A stretch of DNA of 64,000 nt from Actinocatenispora sp963815125. Lineage in GTDB: Bacteria > Actinomycetota > Actinomycetes > Mycobacteriales > Micromonosporaceae. A model generated the notes under the pieces. The model saw only the letters and a list, made by a program, of their open reading frames with translations. It was not told the origin of the DNA and did not search any database. This document shows positions 40,760 to 53,125 of this stretch, piece by piece (position 1 is the stretch's first letter; every line of letters starts with the position of its first letter). Both the position numbers and the translations under genes were made by a program. The stretch spans positions 1-64,000 of the forward strand of contig CAWFFM010000004.1 of assembly GCA_963815125.1 (NCBI GenBank), in the 5' to 3' direction.

Positions 40760-43700
40760 CACCGTGCCCGCGCCGGTCCGATCTGCGACGGCGCGGGCCT
40801 CGTCCAGCAGGTCGGGACCGCGCCGGTCGCCGTACTCCGCGCGGAGTGCGGCGATCCGGCCCGGCGCCCGCCGCTCGGCGTCCGCCTCGATGACCGCCCA
40901 GTCCAGGGTCGGCAGCGTCCGGTTGTACGTGAACCGCTCGGCGAGCACGAGCAGCCGCACGGCCTCCGCGGGCGGCAGCGCCGAGCGCAGCAGCCCCCAC
41001 GCGCCGAGCGCGAACAGCACCGTGCCGCACACCGGGAAGTCGAGGTACGGGTGGTTGAGCACGAACAGCAGGCGGGAGGAGCGGCAGCGGTCGTACAGGG
41101 CGGTCCCGTCCGCGTCGTCGGCGTGACCCGATCCGTACCGGGCGAACGCGGCCAGCGCGCAGGCCTCGCTGTACAGCACCCACGGTTCCAGCCCACTGGT
41201 CAGCCGGTCCGGCAGCATGACCGCGCGCGCAGCGGTGACCGCGGCCCGGTACTCGGCCAGGCCGGTGGCATGATCCCCGCGAGCCAGTGCCAGCTCCGCG
41301 GTCACCGCCCGCACCGCGCTACCGCCGCCGAGAACCACCTCGGGTCTGCCGATGTCGCCCATCCGGCGGATCTGTTCGCCAGCCTCGTCGAGCCGCCCGT
41401 CGGCCACCGCGGCCAGCGCGACGGTCGCCTGGAGCTGGAGCAGGTCGTCGAGCGCGCCGAGCCGTTGCAGGACAGGTATCGCCAGCTGTGCGTGCGCGAC
41501 GGCGGCGTCCCGCTCCCCCAACTGCAGGTGCAACTGGGACAGCAGGGCCCGCCGGATCGCCGCTGTCCAGGGACCGTCCAACTCCTCGCGGATCAGTGTG
41601 AGCGCCCGCTCGACCACGTCGATGGCGCTGGCCGGATCGCCCTCGTTCTCCAGCGTGTGGGACTTCCAGTGCAGCGCGGCCGTGGCGACGCACCGGTCGG
41701 GATGCTCGCACAGCTCGTCCAGCCGTGCGCCGAACCGCTCCGGGTGCTCCGGGTCGTATTCCAGCATGACCTCGACCATCGCCCTGACCTGCGGAGCGCC
41801 GTCGTCGCCCGGGCCGAGCCGGGCGAGCAGCGTGCGTACCGACCCGGTCATCGCAGTGGCGTCGATCATCGAGTTCTGCAGCACCGCGGCCATGGCGAGG
41901 CGGGTGGGGTTGGCCAGCTCCGGTGGCGGCTGCCAGCCGGACAGCACCTCGGAGACGCTGTCGACCAGCGTCACGATGCGCATGTGCTCACCCCTCAGCG
42001 ACCAGAGTGCGCCGAGCCCGCACAGCAGCTGTACGACCGCTTCCGCGTCGCCGGCGCCCAGTGCGTGCCGGAGCGCTTCGGCCAGGTTGGTCTCTTCCGC
42101 GTCGAGTGCGTCGATGGCCGCGAACTGGTCCGGTCCGAAGATCCGGTCTGCCGCCGTGAGCGAGTACCGGGTGGCCCAGTCCCGCCGTGCCGCGTACGCC
42201 TCGTTCTCCTCGCCGGCATCGGCCAATCGCAGCATGCCGAACTCGCGGACGGTCTCCAGCATCCGGTACCGCACACCGCCATCGGGCTCGGCGACGTTCA
42301 GCAGGGACTGGTCCACCAGCGCCTGTACCGCGCTCAGCGCGTCCGGCCCGACCACCGCCTCGGCCGCCGCCAGCATGAAACCGTCACGGAACACCGACAG
42401 CCGGCGCAGCGCGCGCCGCTGGGCGTCGCTCAACAGGTTCCAGGACCATTCGATCACGTCGGTCAAGGTGCGGTGCCGGTCCGGTACGTTGCGCACACCG
42501 CCACGTAGCAGGGCGAAGCGGTCCGCCAGCCGTTGTCGGACGTCCTCCACGGACATGGCCCGTACCTTCGCGGCGGCCAGCTCGATCGCCAGCGGCAGAC
42601 CCTCGAGCCGGAGCGCGATGTCCCGCACCGCCTCGTCCGGGAGCCGGACCCCGGGCCGGGCAGCGACGGCCCGCTGACGGAACAGTTCGGCGGACTGTGC
42701 ACCGGCAAGCTCACCGAGCGGGTACACGCGCTCGGCGCTGATGGCCAGCGGTGCCCGCGAGGTGGTGAGCACGTGCAGCTCCCGGGTGGTGGCCACGAGG
42801 AAAGCCACCAGCTCGGCCACCGGATCCACGAGATGCTCGCAGTTGTCCAGGATCAGCAGCGTGGGTGCGGCGCCGAGCCGTTGAGCGATCCGGCCACGAA
42901 CGTCGGCGCGCTGCTGCGGGGTCAGCGTACGGCGACCGGAGACCGAGTCGCGGACCCCGAGCGCCGATCCGATCTCGCCGATCAGGTCGTCGGGGGCCGA
43001 GACACCCACGAGCTCGACGAAATGCACCACCGGTTGGGTGGCCGATCGCCCGAGCACGTGCGCCAGTCGGGTCTTGCCCAGCCCGCCGTGCCCGACGATG
43101 GACACCACCCGGGACGCGCCGAGCAGGCCACGCAGGCGGTAGATGTCCTCCTCCCGTCCGATCAGCGGGGTGGCGTCGTAGTACAGGCCCCTGCGTACCG
43201 GTCGGTCGAGCGCGACGAGGTCCCGGTGCACCCGTTGCAGCTCGTCACCGGGATCCACGCCGAGCCGGTCCCGTAGCTGCGCGCGGTACCGCTGGTAGCG
43301 CTCCAACGCTGCGCCGACCCCACGTACCGCCGCCTCGCTGCGCAGCAGACCGGACAGCACCGCCTCGTCGGTCGGATCACGCTCGAAGGACTCGGCCAGC
43401 CTGGGCAACGCGGCGTCGTGCTCGCCGCAAGTGCTCAGCGCCCGGCCGAGCATCCCGGCCAGCTCGGCCGCGTGCCCGGCGGCAGTGCGGCGCACCTCGG
43501 CCAGCGGCCCGTCGCCGCGGTCGTCGCTCAGCGATCGCGCCAGCTCCAGGCCGGCCGTCGCGACGTCCCGGACGGTGACCGGGTCACCGGCGGCCAGACG
43601 GGAGCGGGCCTGTCCGGTCAGGGCGGCCAACCGCAGCGCGTCGACCTGGTCGGTGGCGATCCCGAGCCGGTAGCCACCACCCTCGTGTACGACGGCCTCC

Positions 43701-43918
43701 GGGCCGCAGGCCGCGCGGGTGCGGGACACCAGCACCTGGAGCGCTTTGCCGGCGTCTGCGGGTGGGTCCTCACCCCAGACCGCCTCGATCAGCCGCACCC
43801 CGGGCACCGTGCGTCCGCCGGAGGCCGCGAGGGCGGCCAGCAGAGCGCGTGGCCGCTCGCCGCGCACCGGCTGCCCGCGCCAGAACACGCCGTCGAGCAG
43901 GCCCAGGACGATGGGCAT
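40688..43918 (-). CDS. AfsR-like regulator (winged helix, BTAD, NB-ARC, TPR)
   Basis: This 1,076-residue protein has an N-terminal winged-helix region (ARLIEAVWGEDPP-like core, VLVSRTRAACGPEAVVHEGG) and a bacterial transcriptional activator domain (residues about 95-240). An NTPase domain follows with Walker A GHGGLGKTRLA and Walker B LLILDNCEHLVDP, then a long helical repeat region. This layout is that of SARP/AfsR-type regulators of secondary metabolism. It converges on the DrrAB-type exporter genes, with the 3' ends overlapping by 72 bases. Regulation of the neighbouring RiPP/exporter genes is plausible but not shown. Confidence 0.83.
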   Translation of the reverse strand: MPIVLGLLDGVFWRGQPVRGERPRALLAALAASGGRTVPGVRLIEAVWGEDPPADAGKALQVLVSRTRAACGPEAVVHEGGGYRLGIATDQVDALRLAALTGQARSRLAAGDPVTVRDVATAGLELARSLSDDRGDGPLAEVRRTAAGHAAELAGMLGRALSTCGEHDAALPRLAESFERDPTDEAVLSGLLRSEAAVRGVGAALERYQRYRAQLRDRLGVDPGDELQRVHRDLVALDRPVRRGLYYDATPLIGREEDIYRLRGLLGASRVVSIVGHGGLGKTRLAHVLGRSATQPVVHFVELVGVSAPDDLIGEIGSALGVRDSVSGRRTLTPQQRADVRGRIAQRLGAAPTLLILDNCEHLVDPVAELVAFLVATTRELHVLTTSRAPLAISAERVYPLGELAGAQSAELFRQRAVAARPGVRLPDEAVRDIALRLEGLPLAIELAAAKVRAMSVEDVRQRLADRFALLRGGVRNVPDRHRTLTDVIEWSWNLLSDAQRRALRRLSVFRDGFMLAAAEAVVGPDALSAVQALVDQSLLNVAEPDGGVRYRMLETVREFGMLRLADAGEENEAYAARRDWATRYSLTAADRIFGPDQFAAIDALDAEETNLAEALRHALGAGDAEAVVQLLCGLGALWSLRGEHMRIVTLVDSVSEVLSGWQPPPELANPTRLAMAAVLQNSMIDATAMTGSVRTLLARLGPGDDGAPQVRAMVEVMLEYDPEHPERFGARLDELCEHPDRCVATAALHWKSHTLENEGDPASAIDVVERALTLIREELDGPWTAAIRRALLSQLHLQLGERDAAVAHAQLAIPVLQRLGALDDLLQLQATVALAAVADGRLDEAGEQIRRMGDIGRPEVVLGGGSAVRAVTAELALARGDHATGLAEYRAAVTAARAVMLPDRLTSGLEPWVLYSEACALAAFARYGSGHADDADGTALYDRCRSSRLLFVLNHPYLDFPVCGTVLFALGAWGLLRSALPPAEAVRLLVLAERFTYNRTLPTLDWAVIEADAERRAPGRIAALRAEYGDRRGPDLLDEARAVADRTGAGTVSQVPLVRLHGQRREHRDHHHAGE

Positions 43919-44119
43919 CGGCCCAGTCTAGTACCGGCCATGGATGCGCAGGCGTGCGCGGAGCTGGCGTGGGCCGGCACCGGATCCGGATCGAGAGATG
44001 CGTGGAACCTCATTGCGCCGCCACTCGTTCGCTGCCGAACCTGGTGTCCTAGGCTCGTATCCGATGGCGGGATCGGAGCAGTACACGCTGCTGCCGCCAC
44101 CGTGGGTGCCGCCGTACGG

Positions 44120-44215
44120 CACGCTCCCCGGTTCTGGTCGGACTACAACGCATACTGCGCGTTCGTCAGCGACCCGGACGGCAACAACATCGAAGCTCTG
44201 CACAAGGAACTCTGA
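44120..44215 (+). pseudogene. C-terminal remnant of a VOC (glyoxalase-like) protein
   Basis: The frame ends with FWSDYNAYCAFVSDPDGNN and IEALHKEL. The F-V-x-D-P-D-G-N-N-I-E block is the usual C-terminal metal-ligand region of VOC proteins. No matching N-terminal half is present upstream, so only about 30 residues survive. Confidence 0.6.
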
Positions 44216-44437
44216 GCCGTAGGCTGGTTCACCGGCGACACCCACCGGCCCGACGATGCCGATCTCCGGGCGTTCATGGAGATCACCGCGGCCAACGAAC
44301 TGGACGTGATGGCGCACGATCCGGCGATCGCGGCGCAGCACGGGCCGGCCCTGTACCGGCTCTTCGACCGGACCCGCACACTGCTGTCGCCGGCCGCACA
44401 GACGGCCTGCGATGCCGCCGGTCCTGTCGACCGTTGA
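44216..44437 (+). pseudogene. Unrecognised coding remnant following the VOC fragment
   Basis: The same frame stays open after the VOC stop for 73 codons. It reads WFTGDTHRPDDADLRAFMEI, then NELDVMAHDPAIAAQHGPAL and YRLFDRTRTLLSP, ending in TGA at 44435. Codon bias is strong, so this was a real gene, but it has no start or family I can name. Together with the VOC tail it marks a deletion point between two genes. Confidence 0.4.
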
Positions 44438-44467
44438 TCGATCGGCTGCCCGCCATGCCGGGTCGGG

Positions 44468-45148
44468 TCAGCGGACGACCTTGATGTTGAACAGCGGTGT
44501 GTCCAGTGAACCCATGAGCCGCAGCCACAACGGGAGCAACATCTCGGTGCCCCGCGCCGTGCTGATGTCGCCGAGGTCGATCACGTCGGTGTGACCGAAC
44601 GATTCCAGCAGGTCGGTCACGGTCTTCTTCGAGTCGGCGTCGTTGCCCGAGACGAAGATGCTGTGCTGCCCGTCGGCCAGTTGGGCCGGCCGGACCATCA
44701 GCGCCGCGGTGAGTGTGTTGAGCGCCTTGACCACCTTCGCGTCGGGGAAGGCGGCCTGGATCTGTTCGCCGAGGCTGTCGGTGTCCTTGACGAACAGGCT
44801 GGGCGGGAAGCCCTGCGAGAAGTCCAACGGGTTGGCGATGTCCAGCAGGATCCTGCCCGCGAGGTGGTCGGCGCCGGCTGCGGTCAGGGCCGCGAGGGAC
44901 ACGTTTCCTGAGGTGGCGTTGACGATCAGTTCGGCGTCCGCGGTGGCCTCGGCGAACGTCGCCAGCTTCACCGCGGTGTGGGCGGCGGCCCAGGTGGGGT
45001 AGGGCGGGTTGCCCATGGCGTCCGGTTCGGTACGCGCCATGGTGCCGGCCACGTCGCGGGTGCCGACGGTGACGTCATGGCCGAGTTCGGCGAGCCGACC
45101 GGCAAGGGCCTGTCCCACCGAACCGGTACCCAGAACTGCGATCTTCAT
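44468..45148 (-). CDS. F420-dependent NADP oxidoreductase-like protein
   Basis: The 226-residue protein starts with the dinucleotide-binding MKIAVLGTGSVGQALAGRLA. It continues with ELGHDVTVGTRDV (ribose-side region), LIVNATSGNVSLAALTAAGA and DIANPLDFSQGFPPSLFV, and ends with a helical C-terminus. This is the layout of small F420H2:NADP oxidoreductase relatives (pyrroline-5-carboxylate reductase-like fold). The enzyme may move hydride between F420 or NADPH and a small substrate. It is divergent from a TetR gene with candidate operators in between, which suggests induction by a toxic or redox-active compound. Confidence 0.8.
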   Translation of the reverse strand: MKIAVLGTGSVGQALAGRLAELGHDVTVGTRDVAGTMARTEPDAMGNPPYPTWAAAHTAVKLATFAEATADAELIVNATSGNVSLAALTAAGADHLAGRILLDIANPLDFSQGFPPSLFVKDTDSLGEQIQAAFPDAKVVKALNTLTAALMVRPAQLADGQHSIFVSGNDADSKKTVTDLLESFGHTDVIDLGDISTARGTEMLLPLWLRLMGSLDTPLFNIKVVR

Positions 45149-45201
45149 CGTGCTGCTCCCTTGAGGTCGGACGGACCAGCTCCGTCTTGACTCAGACTAA
45201 C

Positions 45202-45215
45202 AGACAGGTCTGTCT
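45202..45215. promoter_or_regulatory. Candidate TetR operator proximal to the oxidoreductase gene
   Basis: AGACAGGTCTGTCT has perfect 6-bp arms around a 2-bp centre. It lies 54 bases upstream of the oxidoreductase start and is related in sequence to the site at 45289. Confidence 0.6.
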
Positions 45216-45288
45216 ACTCGTCAAGGTCGAGTAGATATCCCTCGAGAAAAATGCATGTACTGAACGTGATTACTCGAATTCGACAAGA

Positions 45289-45304
45289 AGACAGACCGTT
45301 CTGT
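45289..45304. promoter_or_regulatory. Candidate TetR operator proximal to the regulator gene
   Basis: AGACAGACCGTTCTGT contains the inverse halves ACAGA and TCTGT. It lies 32 bases upstream of the TetR start, so the regulator may control both its own gene and the oxidoreductase. Confidence 0.6.
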
Positions 45305-45335
45305 AAGATTCAACGATCGGAGTCGGGAGGCACGG

Positions 45336-45914
45336 ATGAACCAGGTGGAAGCACTCCGTCAGCCCGCGCGTCAACGCATCCTCGACACCGCGTTCCGGCT
45401 CTTCTACGCACACGGCCCGCGGGGCGTGGGTGTCGACACGATCATCGCCGAGTCCGGGGTGGCCAAGGCCACCTTCTACAAGCACTTTCCGCGCAAGGAC
45501 GACCTGGTGCTGGCCTACCTCGACCGCGTCGACCAGGCATGGTTCGGTCAGTTGCGGGCCGCCGCACGGGCCGCCGGCGACAACTCCCGGGCCCAACTCG
45601 TCGGCATGTTCGACGCGCTGAGCAGCGCCTGTCGCCGCGACGGCTACCACGGCTGCGCGTTCATCAACACCGCCGCCGAGAGCGCGCCGGGCTCGGACGT
45701 GCACGCTCGTACCGTCGAACACAAGAACGTCGTACGCGCGTGGGTCACCGACCTCGCCCGCCGGGCCGGCGCCGCCGAGCCTGATCAGCTCGCCCGGCAG
45801 CTCACGCTGCTCATCGACGGGGGACTCGCCGCCGGCGTACTGGACGCCGAACCGGCCGCACCCGAAGCGGCCAGGACCGCCGCCCGCGTGCTCGTCGACG
45901 CAGCCTGCCGCTGA
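45336..45914 (+). CDS. TetR/AcrR family regulator
   Basis: The ATG at 45336, with GGGAGG upstream, gives 192 residues. The N-terminal helix-turn-helix reads RILDTAFRLFYAHGPRGVGV, then DTIIAESGVAKATFYKHFPR, the classic TetR signature. The C-terminal part (GCAFINTAAESAPGSDVHAR) is the ligand pocket side of the TetR_C type found with redox genes. It is divergent from the F420-type oxidoreductase, with two related palindromes between the genes. Confidence 0.88.
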   Translation: MNQVEALRQPARQRILDTAFRLFYAHGPRGVGVDTIIAESGVAKATFYKHFPRKDDLVLAYLDRVDQAWFGQLRAAARAAGDNSRAQLVGMFDALSSACRRDGYHGCAFINTAAESAPGSDVHARTVEHKNVVRAWVTDLARRAGAAEPDQLARQLTLLIDGGLAAGVLDAEPAAPEAARTAARVLVDAACR

Positions 45915-46104
45915 CGCCGGCTGCTCCTGGCATCGGCTGCTCTTGATGCCGCCTGCTTCTGCTGCCGTCTGCCCTTGGCGTCGTCGGCCCTCGACACCGG
46001 TTCCCCGGATGGCCGCGACCCGGCCGGGGCGGCCTGAGCCGCCCGACCGGGTCGCTGTTGCGCCGCGGCGGACCCCAAGGGGGGCCGCCGCGCCGCTGGT
46101 GGTG

Positions 46105-46980
46105 CTACTGGCAGCCGCCAGCCTGGTTGCTCCAGCTGCCCTGAACCGGGTAGCCGTTGCTGTCGACGTACATGTAGGTCCAGGCGCAGAGGTCGGCGTT
46201 CTCCTCACCGGAGGAGTTGTCGACCCAGCCGCTGGCCGGCTCCGGGTCGGTGGCGGCCTCCGCGTACTCGTGGCCACCCACGATGCTGAAGCCGTCATTG
46301 GCGCCGGAAACCGAGTTGGCGCCACAGGACGAACCGGCGTCCCACACGTACGGCATGTTGGTGTAGGCGACGTTGCCGTTCCAGTCGTGCCAGGCGCAGA
46401 AGCCGGCGTTGGGGAAGTTGTCCGGGTGCGTCCCGCTCGGGCTCACCACGAAGATGTCGGCGTTCGGGCCGGACACCCCGAAGTGCGAGGCCGCGGTGTT
46501 GGCCTCACTGGAGATCTGGCTCTGCGACGCGGTCGACGGCGCCGAAACGCTGTTGTGGAACCAGACGCCAGCCAGTACCGGCTGCCGCAGGGACACGTTG
46601 CCGCTGTTGTCGTAGTACTGCTTCAGCACGTTGGACATGGTGTCCGAACCGGTGGCGCCGAAGAAGCCCTGCAGGTAGTTCGCCGCGCCGGACGGGTCGT
46701 TGCTCCACTGGGTACCCCAGAAGTCAAGGTAGACCGCTGCGGGGTGCTCGACGGGGCCACCGTTCCAGCTCAGCGAGGTGGCTGCCACCGGCTTGGCGGC
46801 GTTGTGGTTGCCGCGCATCAGCATGACGTGCGCGGTGTCGTGCCGGGTGTAGGCGTTGGTGGTGGTGCTGCCGTGGCTGGTGGCGGGCTGCGCGCTGGCC
46901 GGGCCGGTCAGACCGACGGCGAGTGCGAGACCGGCCGCTGCCGCAAGGGCGAGGCCGGCTTTACGGATACGGGCATTCAC
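46105..46980 (-). CDS. Secreted protein with HEYAEA motif, possible metallopeptidase
   Basis: The 291-residue protein has a signal peptide (LALAAAAGLALAVGLTGPAS, cleavage near ASAQP). The mature part is rich in Gly, Asn, Ser and Trp. It has VYLDFWGTQWSNDPSGAANY, then FFGATGSDTMSNVLKQYYDN, and the block IVGGHEYAEAATDPEPASGW followed by EENADLCAW. H-E-x-x-E in this context could bind zinc, and similar blocks are seen in secreted peptidase-like proteins. Several Cys may form disulfides. It is outside the cell. An EXORDIUM-like or peptidase role is possible but not established. Confidence 0.6.
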   Translation of the reverse strand: MNARIRKAGLALAAAAGLALAVGLTGPASAQPATSHGSTTTNAYTRHDTAHVMLMRGNHNAAKPVAATSLSWNGGPVEHPAAVYLDFWGTQWSNDPSGAANYLQGFFGATGSDTMSNVLKQYYDNSGNVSLRQPVLAGVWFHNSVSAPSTASQSQISSEANTAASHFGVSGPNADIFVVSPSGTHPDNFPNAGFCAWHDWNGNVAYTNMPYVWDAGSSCGANSVSGANDGFSIVGGHEYAEAATDPEPASGWVDNSSGEENADLCAWTYMYVDSNGYPVQGSWSNQAGGCQ

Positions 46981-47255
46981 TGGGGGGCTCCCTTCGAACG
47001 GGTAGGTCGGCCCTCATCCCCAATTTGGGTGCCGTTGTCCTGCCGCGCGGGGTGAGCGCAGCCTGAAATGCCGGGTAGGGGCGGGATGGGCTCTAAGCAG
47101 CCTTCATGGTGGTTGAGGGGTATTTGAAAGATACGAACCACTCGAAAGCAATGTCAATATGTGTGGTGATTTACCCCCCGTTTCAGGATTGATTCTTACC
47201 TTGTTCTCATCCACCGATCGGAACTGCCGGATTCCGCGCCGATCCCATGTCGTCC

Positions 47256-47303
47256 AGGAGTTCGGGTGGCGAGGAGTTCGGGTAGCGAGGAGTTCGGGTG
47301 GCG
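47256..47303. repeat. Tandem repeat, 16-bp unit, three copies
   Basis: AGGAGTTCGGGTGGCG occurs three times head-to-tail with a single mismatch in the middle copy. It lies in the 1-kb gap (46981-47996) between the secreted protein and the DUF6104 gene. Confidence 0.85.
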
Positions 47304-47370
47304 AGGCGGGAGAGAGCGCCCGCTGCGGCGGATCCATCCGGTGCACGGTGCAGTTGGGCCGGGAGCGTGG

Positions 47371-47487
47371 CTGAGCACGGAGGCTGAGCACCGGGGTTGA
47401 GCACCGGGGTTGAGCACGGGGGCTGAGCACCGGGGTTGAGCGCCGTGGCTGAGAACCGGGTCTGAGCGCCGGGGCTGGGCGTCGGGC
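47371..47487. repeat. Tandem repeat, 13-bp unit, about nine copies
   Basis: Units such as CTGAGCACCGGGG and TTGAGCACCGGGG follow each other at a 13-bp period, the later copies more degenerate. Thirteen is not a multiple of three, so the array is not protein-coding in a fixed frame. Confidence 0.85.
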
Positions 47488-47559
47488 TGGGCGGCTGCGC
47501 ATGGGCGGCTGCGCAGGTCGAACAGGAGTCGAGCGTTGACGGTGGGACCGAGCCGCGCT

Positions 47560-47648
47560 CAAGATCTCCGGCAATGGGCCATCAGCACCCACAAACTGCA
47601 TGAACTGCCACGACCTGCGGGGTACACAGCCCAACGCCCCGGATCTTG
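47560..47648. repeat. 89-nt dispersed hairpin element, copy 1
   Basis: The ends CAAGATCTCCGGCAATGGGC and, read inversely from 47648, CAAGATCCGGGGCGTTGGGC form an imperfect inverted repeat of about 20 bp. Conserved flanking bases (GGGACCGAGCCGCGCT) precede it. A second copy of equal length is at 61466-61554. Confidence 0.75.
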
Positions 47649-47838
47649 ATCCAGTTCCAACACCACTGAGACGAACGCGTCGTCATCTTGCGTTGATCAT
47701 GGCCTCGGTGCAGCTCTGCCTGGTGTGCCGGAACATGAAGCCATGGTCAACGCCGTAGCGCCATGATCAACACCAGCAGAGTCGCGCAGGCTGCGGTAGC
47801 GCCATGATCAACGCGCAGCGGACCGGCGGCCCGGCCGA

Positions 47839-47962
47839 GCAGCCAGGCAGGGGCGGCGGGCAGCCAGGCAGGGCGGCAGGGCAGCCAGGCAGGGGCGGCG
47901 GCCCGGCCGAGCAGCCCGGCAGGGCGGCGGGGCAGCCAGGCACGGGCAGCGGGGCGGCGGGC
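47839..47962. repeat. Imperfect repeat array, unit about 21 bp
   Basis: About five units related to GCAGCCAGGCAGGGGCGGCGG follow each other, with one interruption by a copy of CCCGGCCGAGCAGC. The array ends just before the DUF6104 stop codon. No gene is seen between 46981 and 47996 apart from these repeats and the hairpin element. Confidence 0.75.
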
Positions 47963-47996
47963 CAGTGGCGCCGGCGCGGTCGGCCGAAGGGGTGGG

Positions 47997-48176
47997 TCAG
48001 TCGTCGTCGGGGTCGTCGAGGCGGGCCAGCCAGGTGGCGAGCCGTTCGATCGGTGTCTCGAACTCGGGGTTGACGTCCACGAAGTCGCGGAGCCGCTCGG
48101 CCAGCCAGTCGATCGAGACCGACTCCTCGCCGCGCCGGTCGGCCAGTTCCTCGATGCCCCGGTCAGTGAAGTACAT
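47997..48176 (-). CDS. DUF6104 family small protein
   Basis: The 59-residue protein begins MYFTDRGIEELADRRGEESV, continues SIDWLAERLRDFVDVNPEF and ends with the acidic DDPDDD. A small acidic protein of this type is conserved immediately downstream of kgd/sucA in many actinobacteria. Its function is unknown. It lies about 80 bases downstream of the kgd stop with a terminator-like hairpin in between, so it may be transcribed partly by read-through. Confidence 0.75.
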   Translation of the reverse strand: MYFTDRGIEELADRRGEESVSIDWLAERLRDFVDVNPEFETPIERLATWLARLDDPDDD

Positions 48177-48206
48177 GATCAGTTTCCTACTCGTTGCAAG
48201 AACGCC

Positions 48207-48244
48207 GATGCCCGCCGACCCACGGTACGCGGGCGGCGGGCATC
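48207..48244 (-). terminator. Hairpin terminator after kgd
   Basis: Arms GATGCCCGCCG and CGGCGGGCATC form a perfect 11-bp stem around a 16-nt loop, 14 bases beyond the kgd stop on the minus strand. Confidence 0.75.
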
Positions 48245-48257
48245 GGGTCGGGTCAGG

Positions 48258-52076
<3,819 letters not shown>

Positions 52077-52255
52077 GGCCGTTATCGCCTCTTCCGACGA
52101 AAATTCGCTGCTGGACGTCCGACGTTCCAGGCTACGCGCCCACCGCGACCAAGGGGTGTGGCGGGAGCAACCCGGCCGGGAGGTATGTCCGATCGGGTGG
52201 CGCGTTTCACACCATGAGAAACGACCATTGTCAGCATCCCGTTACGAAAGGTGAT

Positions 52256-52290
52256 GCGACCCACCGTCGGGAACCATGACGGTGGGTCGC
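52256..52290 (-). terminator. Hairpin terminator after the ABC exporter operon
   Basis: Arms GCGACCCACCGTC and GACGGTGGGTCGC form a perfect 13-bp stem around a 9-nt loop, about 20 bases beyond the stop of the minus-strand permease gene. Confidence 0.85.
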
Positions 52291-52312
52291 CTCGACACTT
52301 CGACTGTAACGG

Positions 52313-53125
52313 TCAGCTGATGTCGCGTCGCTGCGCGATCACCGTGCCCACGACCGCGGCCACCGCACCGTAGGCGAGCAGGATCAGCGCGCCCGCCCAC
52401 CAGGCGAAGCCGCTCGCACCGTGCGGCGAGGTCATGATGCTGGACGCGCCGCTGGGCAACCAGTAGGCGATCTTGAGGATCCAGCCCTCATGGAAATACT
52501 GGGCGAGCAGGGCCAGACCGACCTGCAGCACCGTCTGGCCCACCAGCATCGCCACCAGACCGATGATCACCGCGAGGATCTGGCTGCGTAGCAGCGCGCC
52601 GATACCCAGCCCGAACACCGCCCAGATCGCGAACGCCAGCCAGTTGAGTCCGATCGTCTTCAGCACGTCGCCGTCACCCAGGTGCAGCGAGAAGCCCTCG
52701 GTGGACAGGAACGCGATCCCGGACGGTAGCGACAGCACCGTGGTGAACACCGCGATGCCCAGCCCGACCAGGATCGCCACGATCAGCTTCCCGCCGATGA
52801 CCAGGGTCCGTTTCGGCGTGGCCAGGAACGTCGCCGTCGCGGTCTGGTGGAAGAACTCGTTGGTGAAGATGAGGATGCCGAACACCATCGCCAGCAGGGT
52901 GCCGAAGTACTGGCCCGAGGTGTACAGCGACGAGGCGACATTGGCGACGGTGGACTCCGGTGGGCTGACGTGGCCCTTCGGGGTGACCGGATTGAGCTGG
53001 AGGTGCCCACTGATCATGTTCACCGCGATGGACAGTGCGGTGAAGATCAGTACGCCGATCAGCATCAGCCACCACAGGTTGGTGGTGCGTACCTTGAGCA
53101 GTTCGCTGCGGATGACCCGGTTCAA
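52313..53125 (-). CDS. ABC transporter permease (ABC-2 type)
   Basis: The 270-residue protein has a first membrane segment (LWWLMLIGVLIFTALSIAVN), an external loop, and then five more segments. The central region ILIFTNEFFHQTATATFLAT followed by PKRTLVIGGKLIVAI is typical of permeases that pair with gliding/bacitracin-type ABC ATPases. The start overlaps the ATPase stop by four bases, so the two form one exporter. The substrate is unknown. Confidence 0.85.
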   Translation of the reverse strand: MNRVIRSELLKVRTTNLWWLMLIGVLIFTALSIAVNMISGHLQLNPVTPKGHVSPPESTVANVASSLYTSGQYFGTLLAMVFGILIFTNEFFHQTATATFLATPKRTLVIGGKLIVAILVGLGIAVFTTVLSLPSGIAFLSTEGFSLHLGDGDVLKTIGLNWLAFAIWAVFGLGIGALLRSQILAVIIGLVAMLVGQTVLQVGLALLAQYFHEGWILKIAYWLPSGASSIMTSPHGASGFAWWAGALILLAYGAVAAVVGTVIAQRRDIS

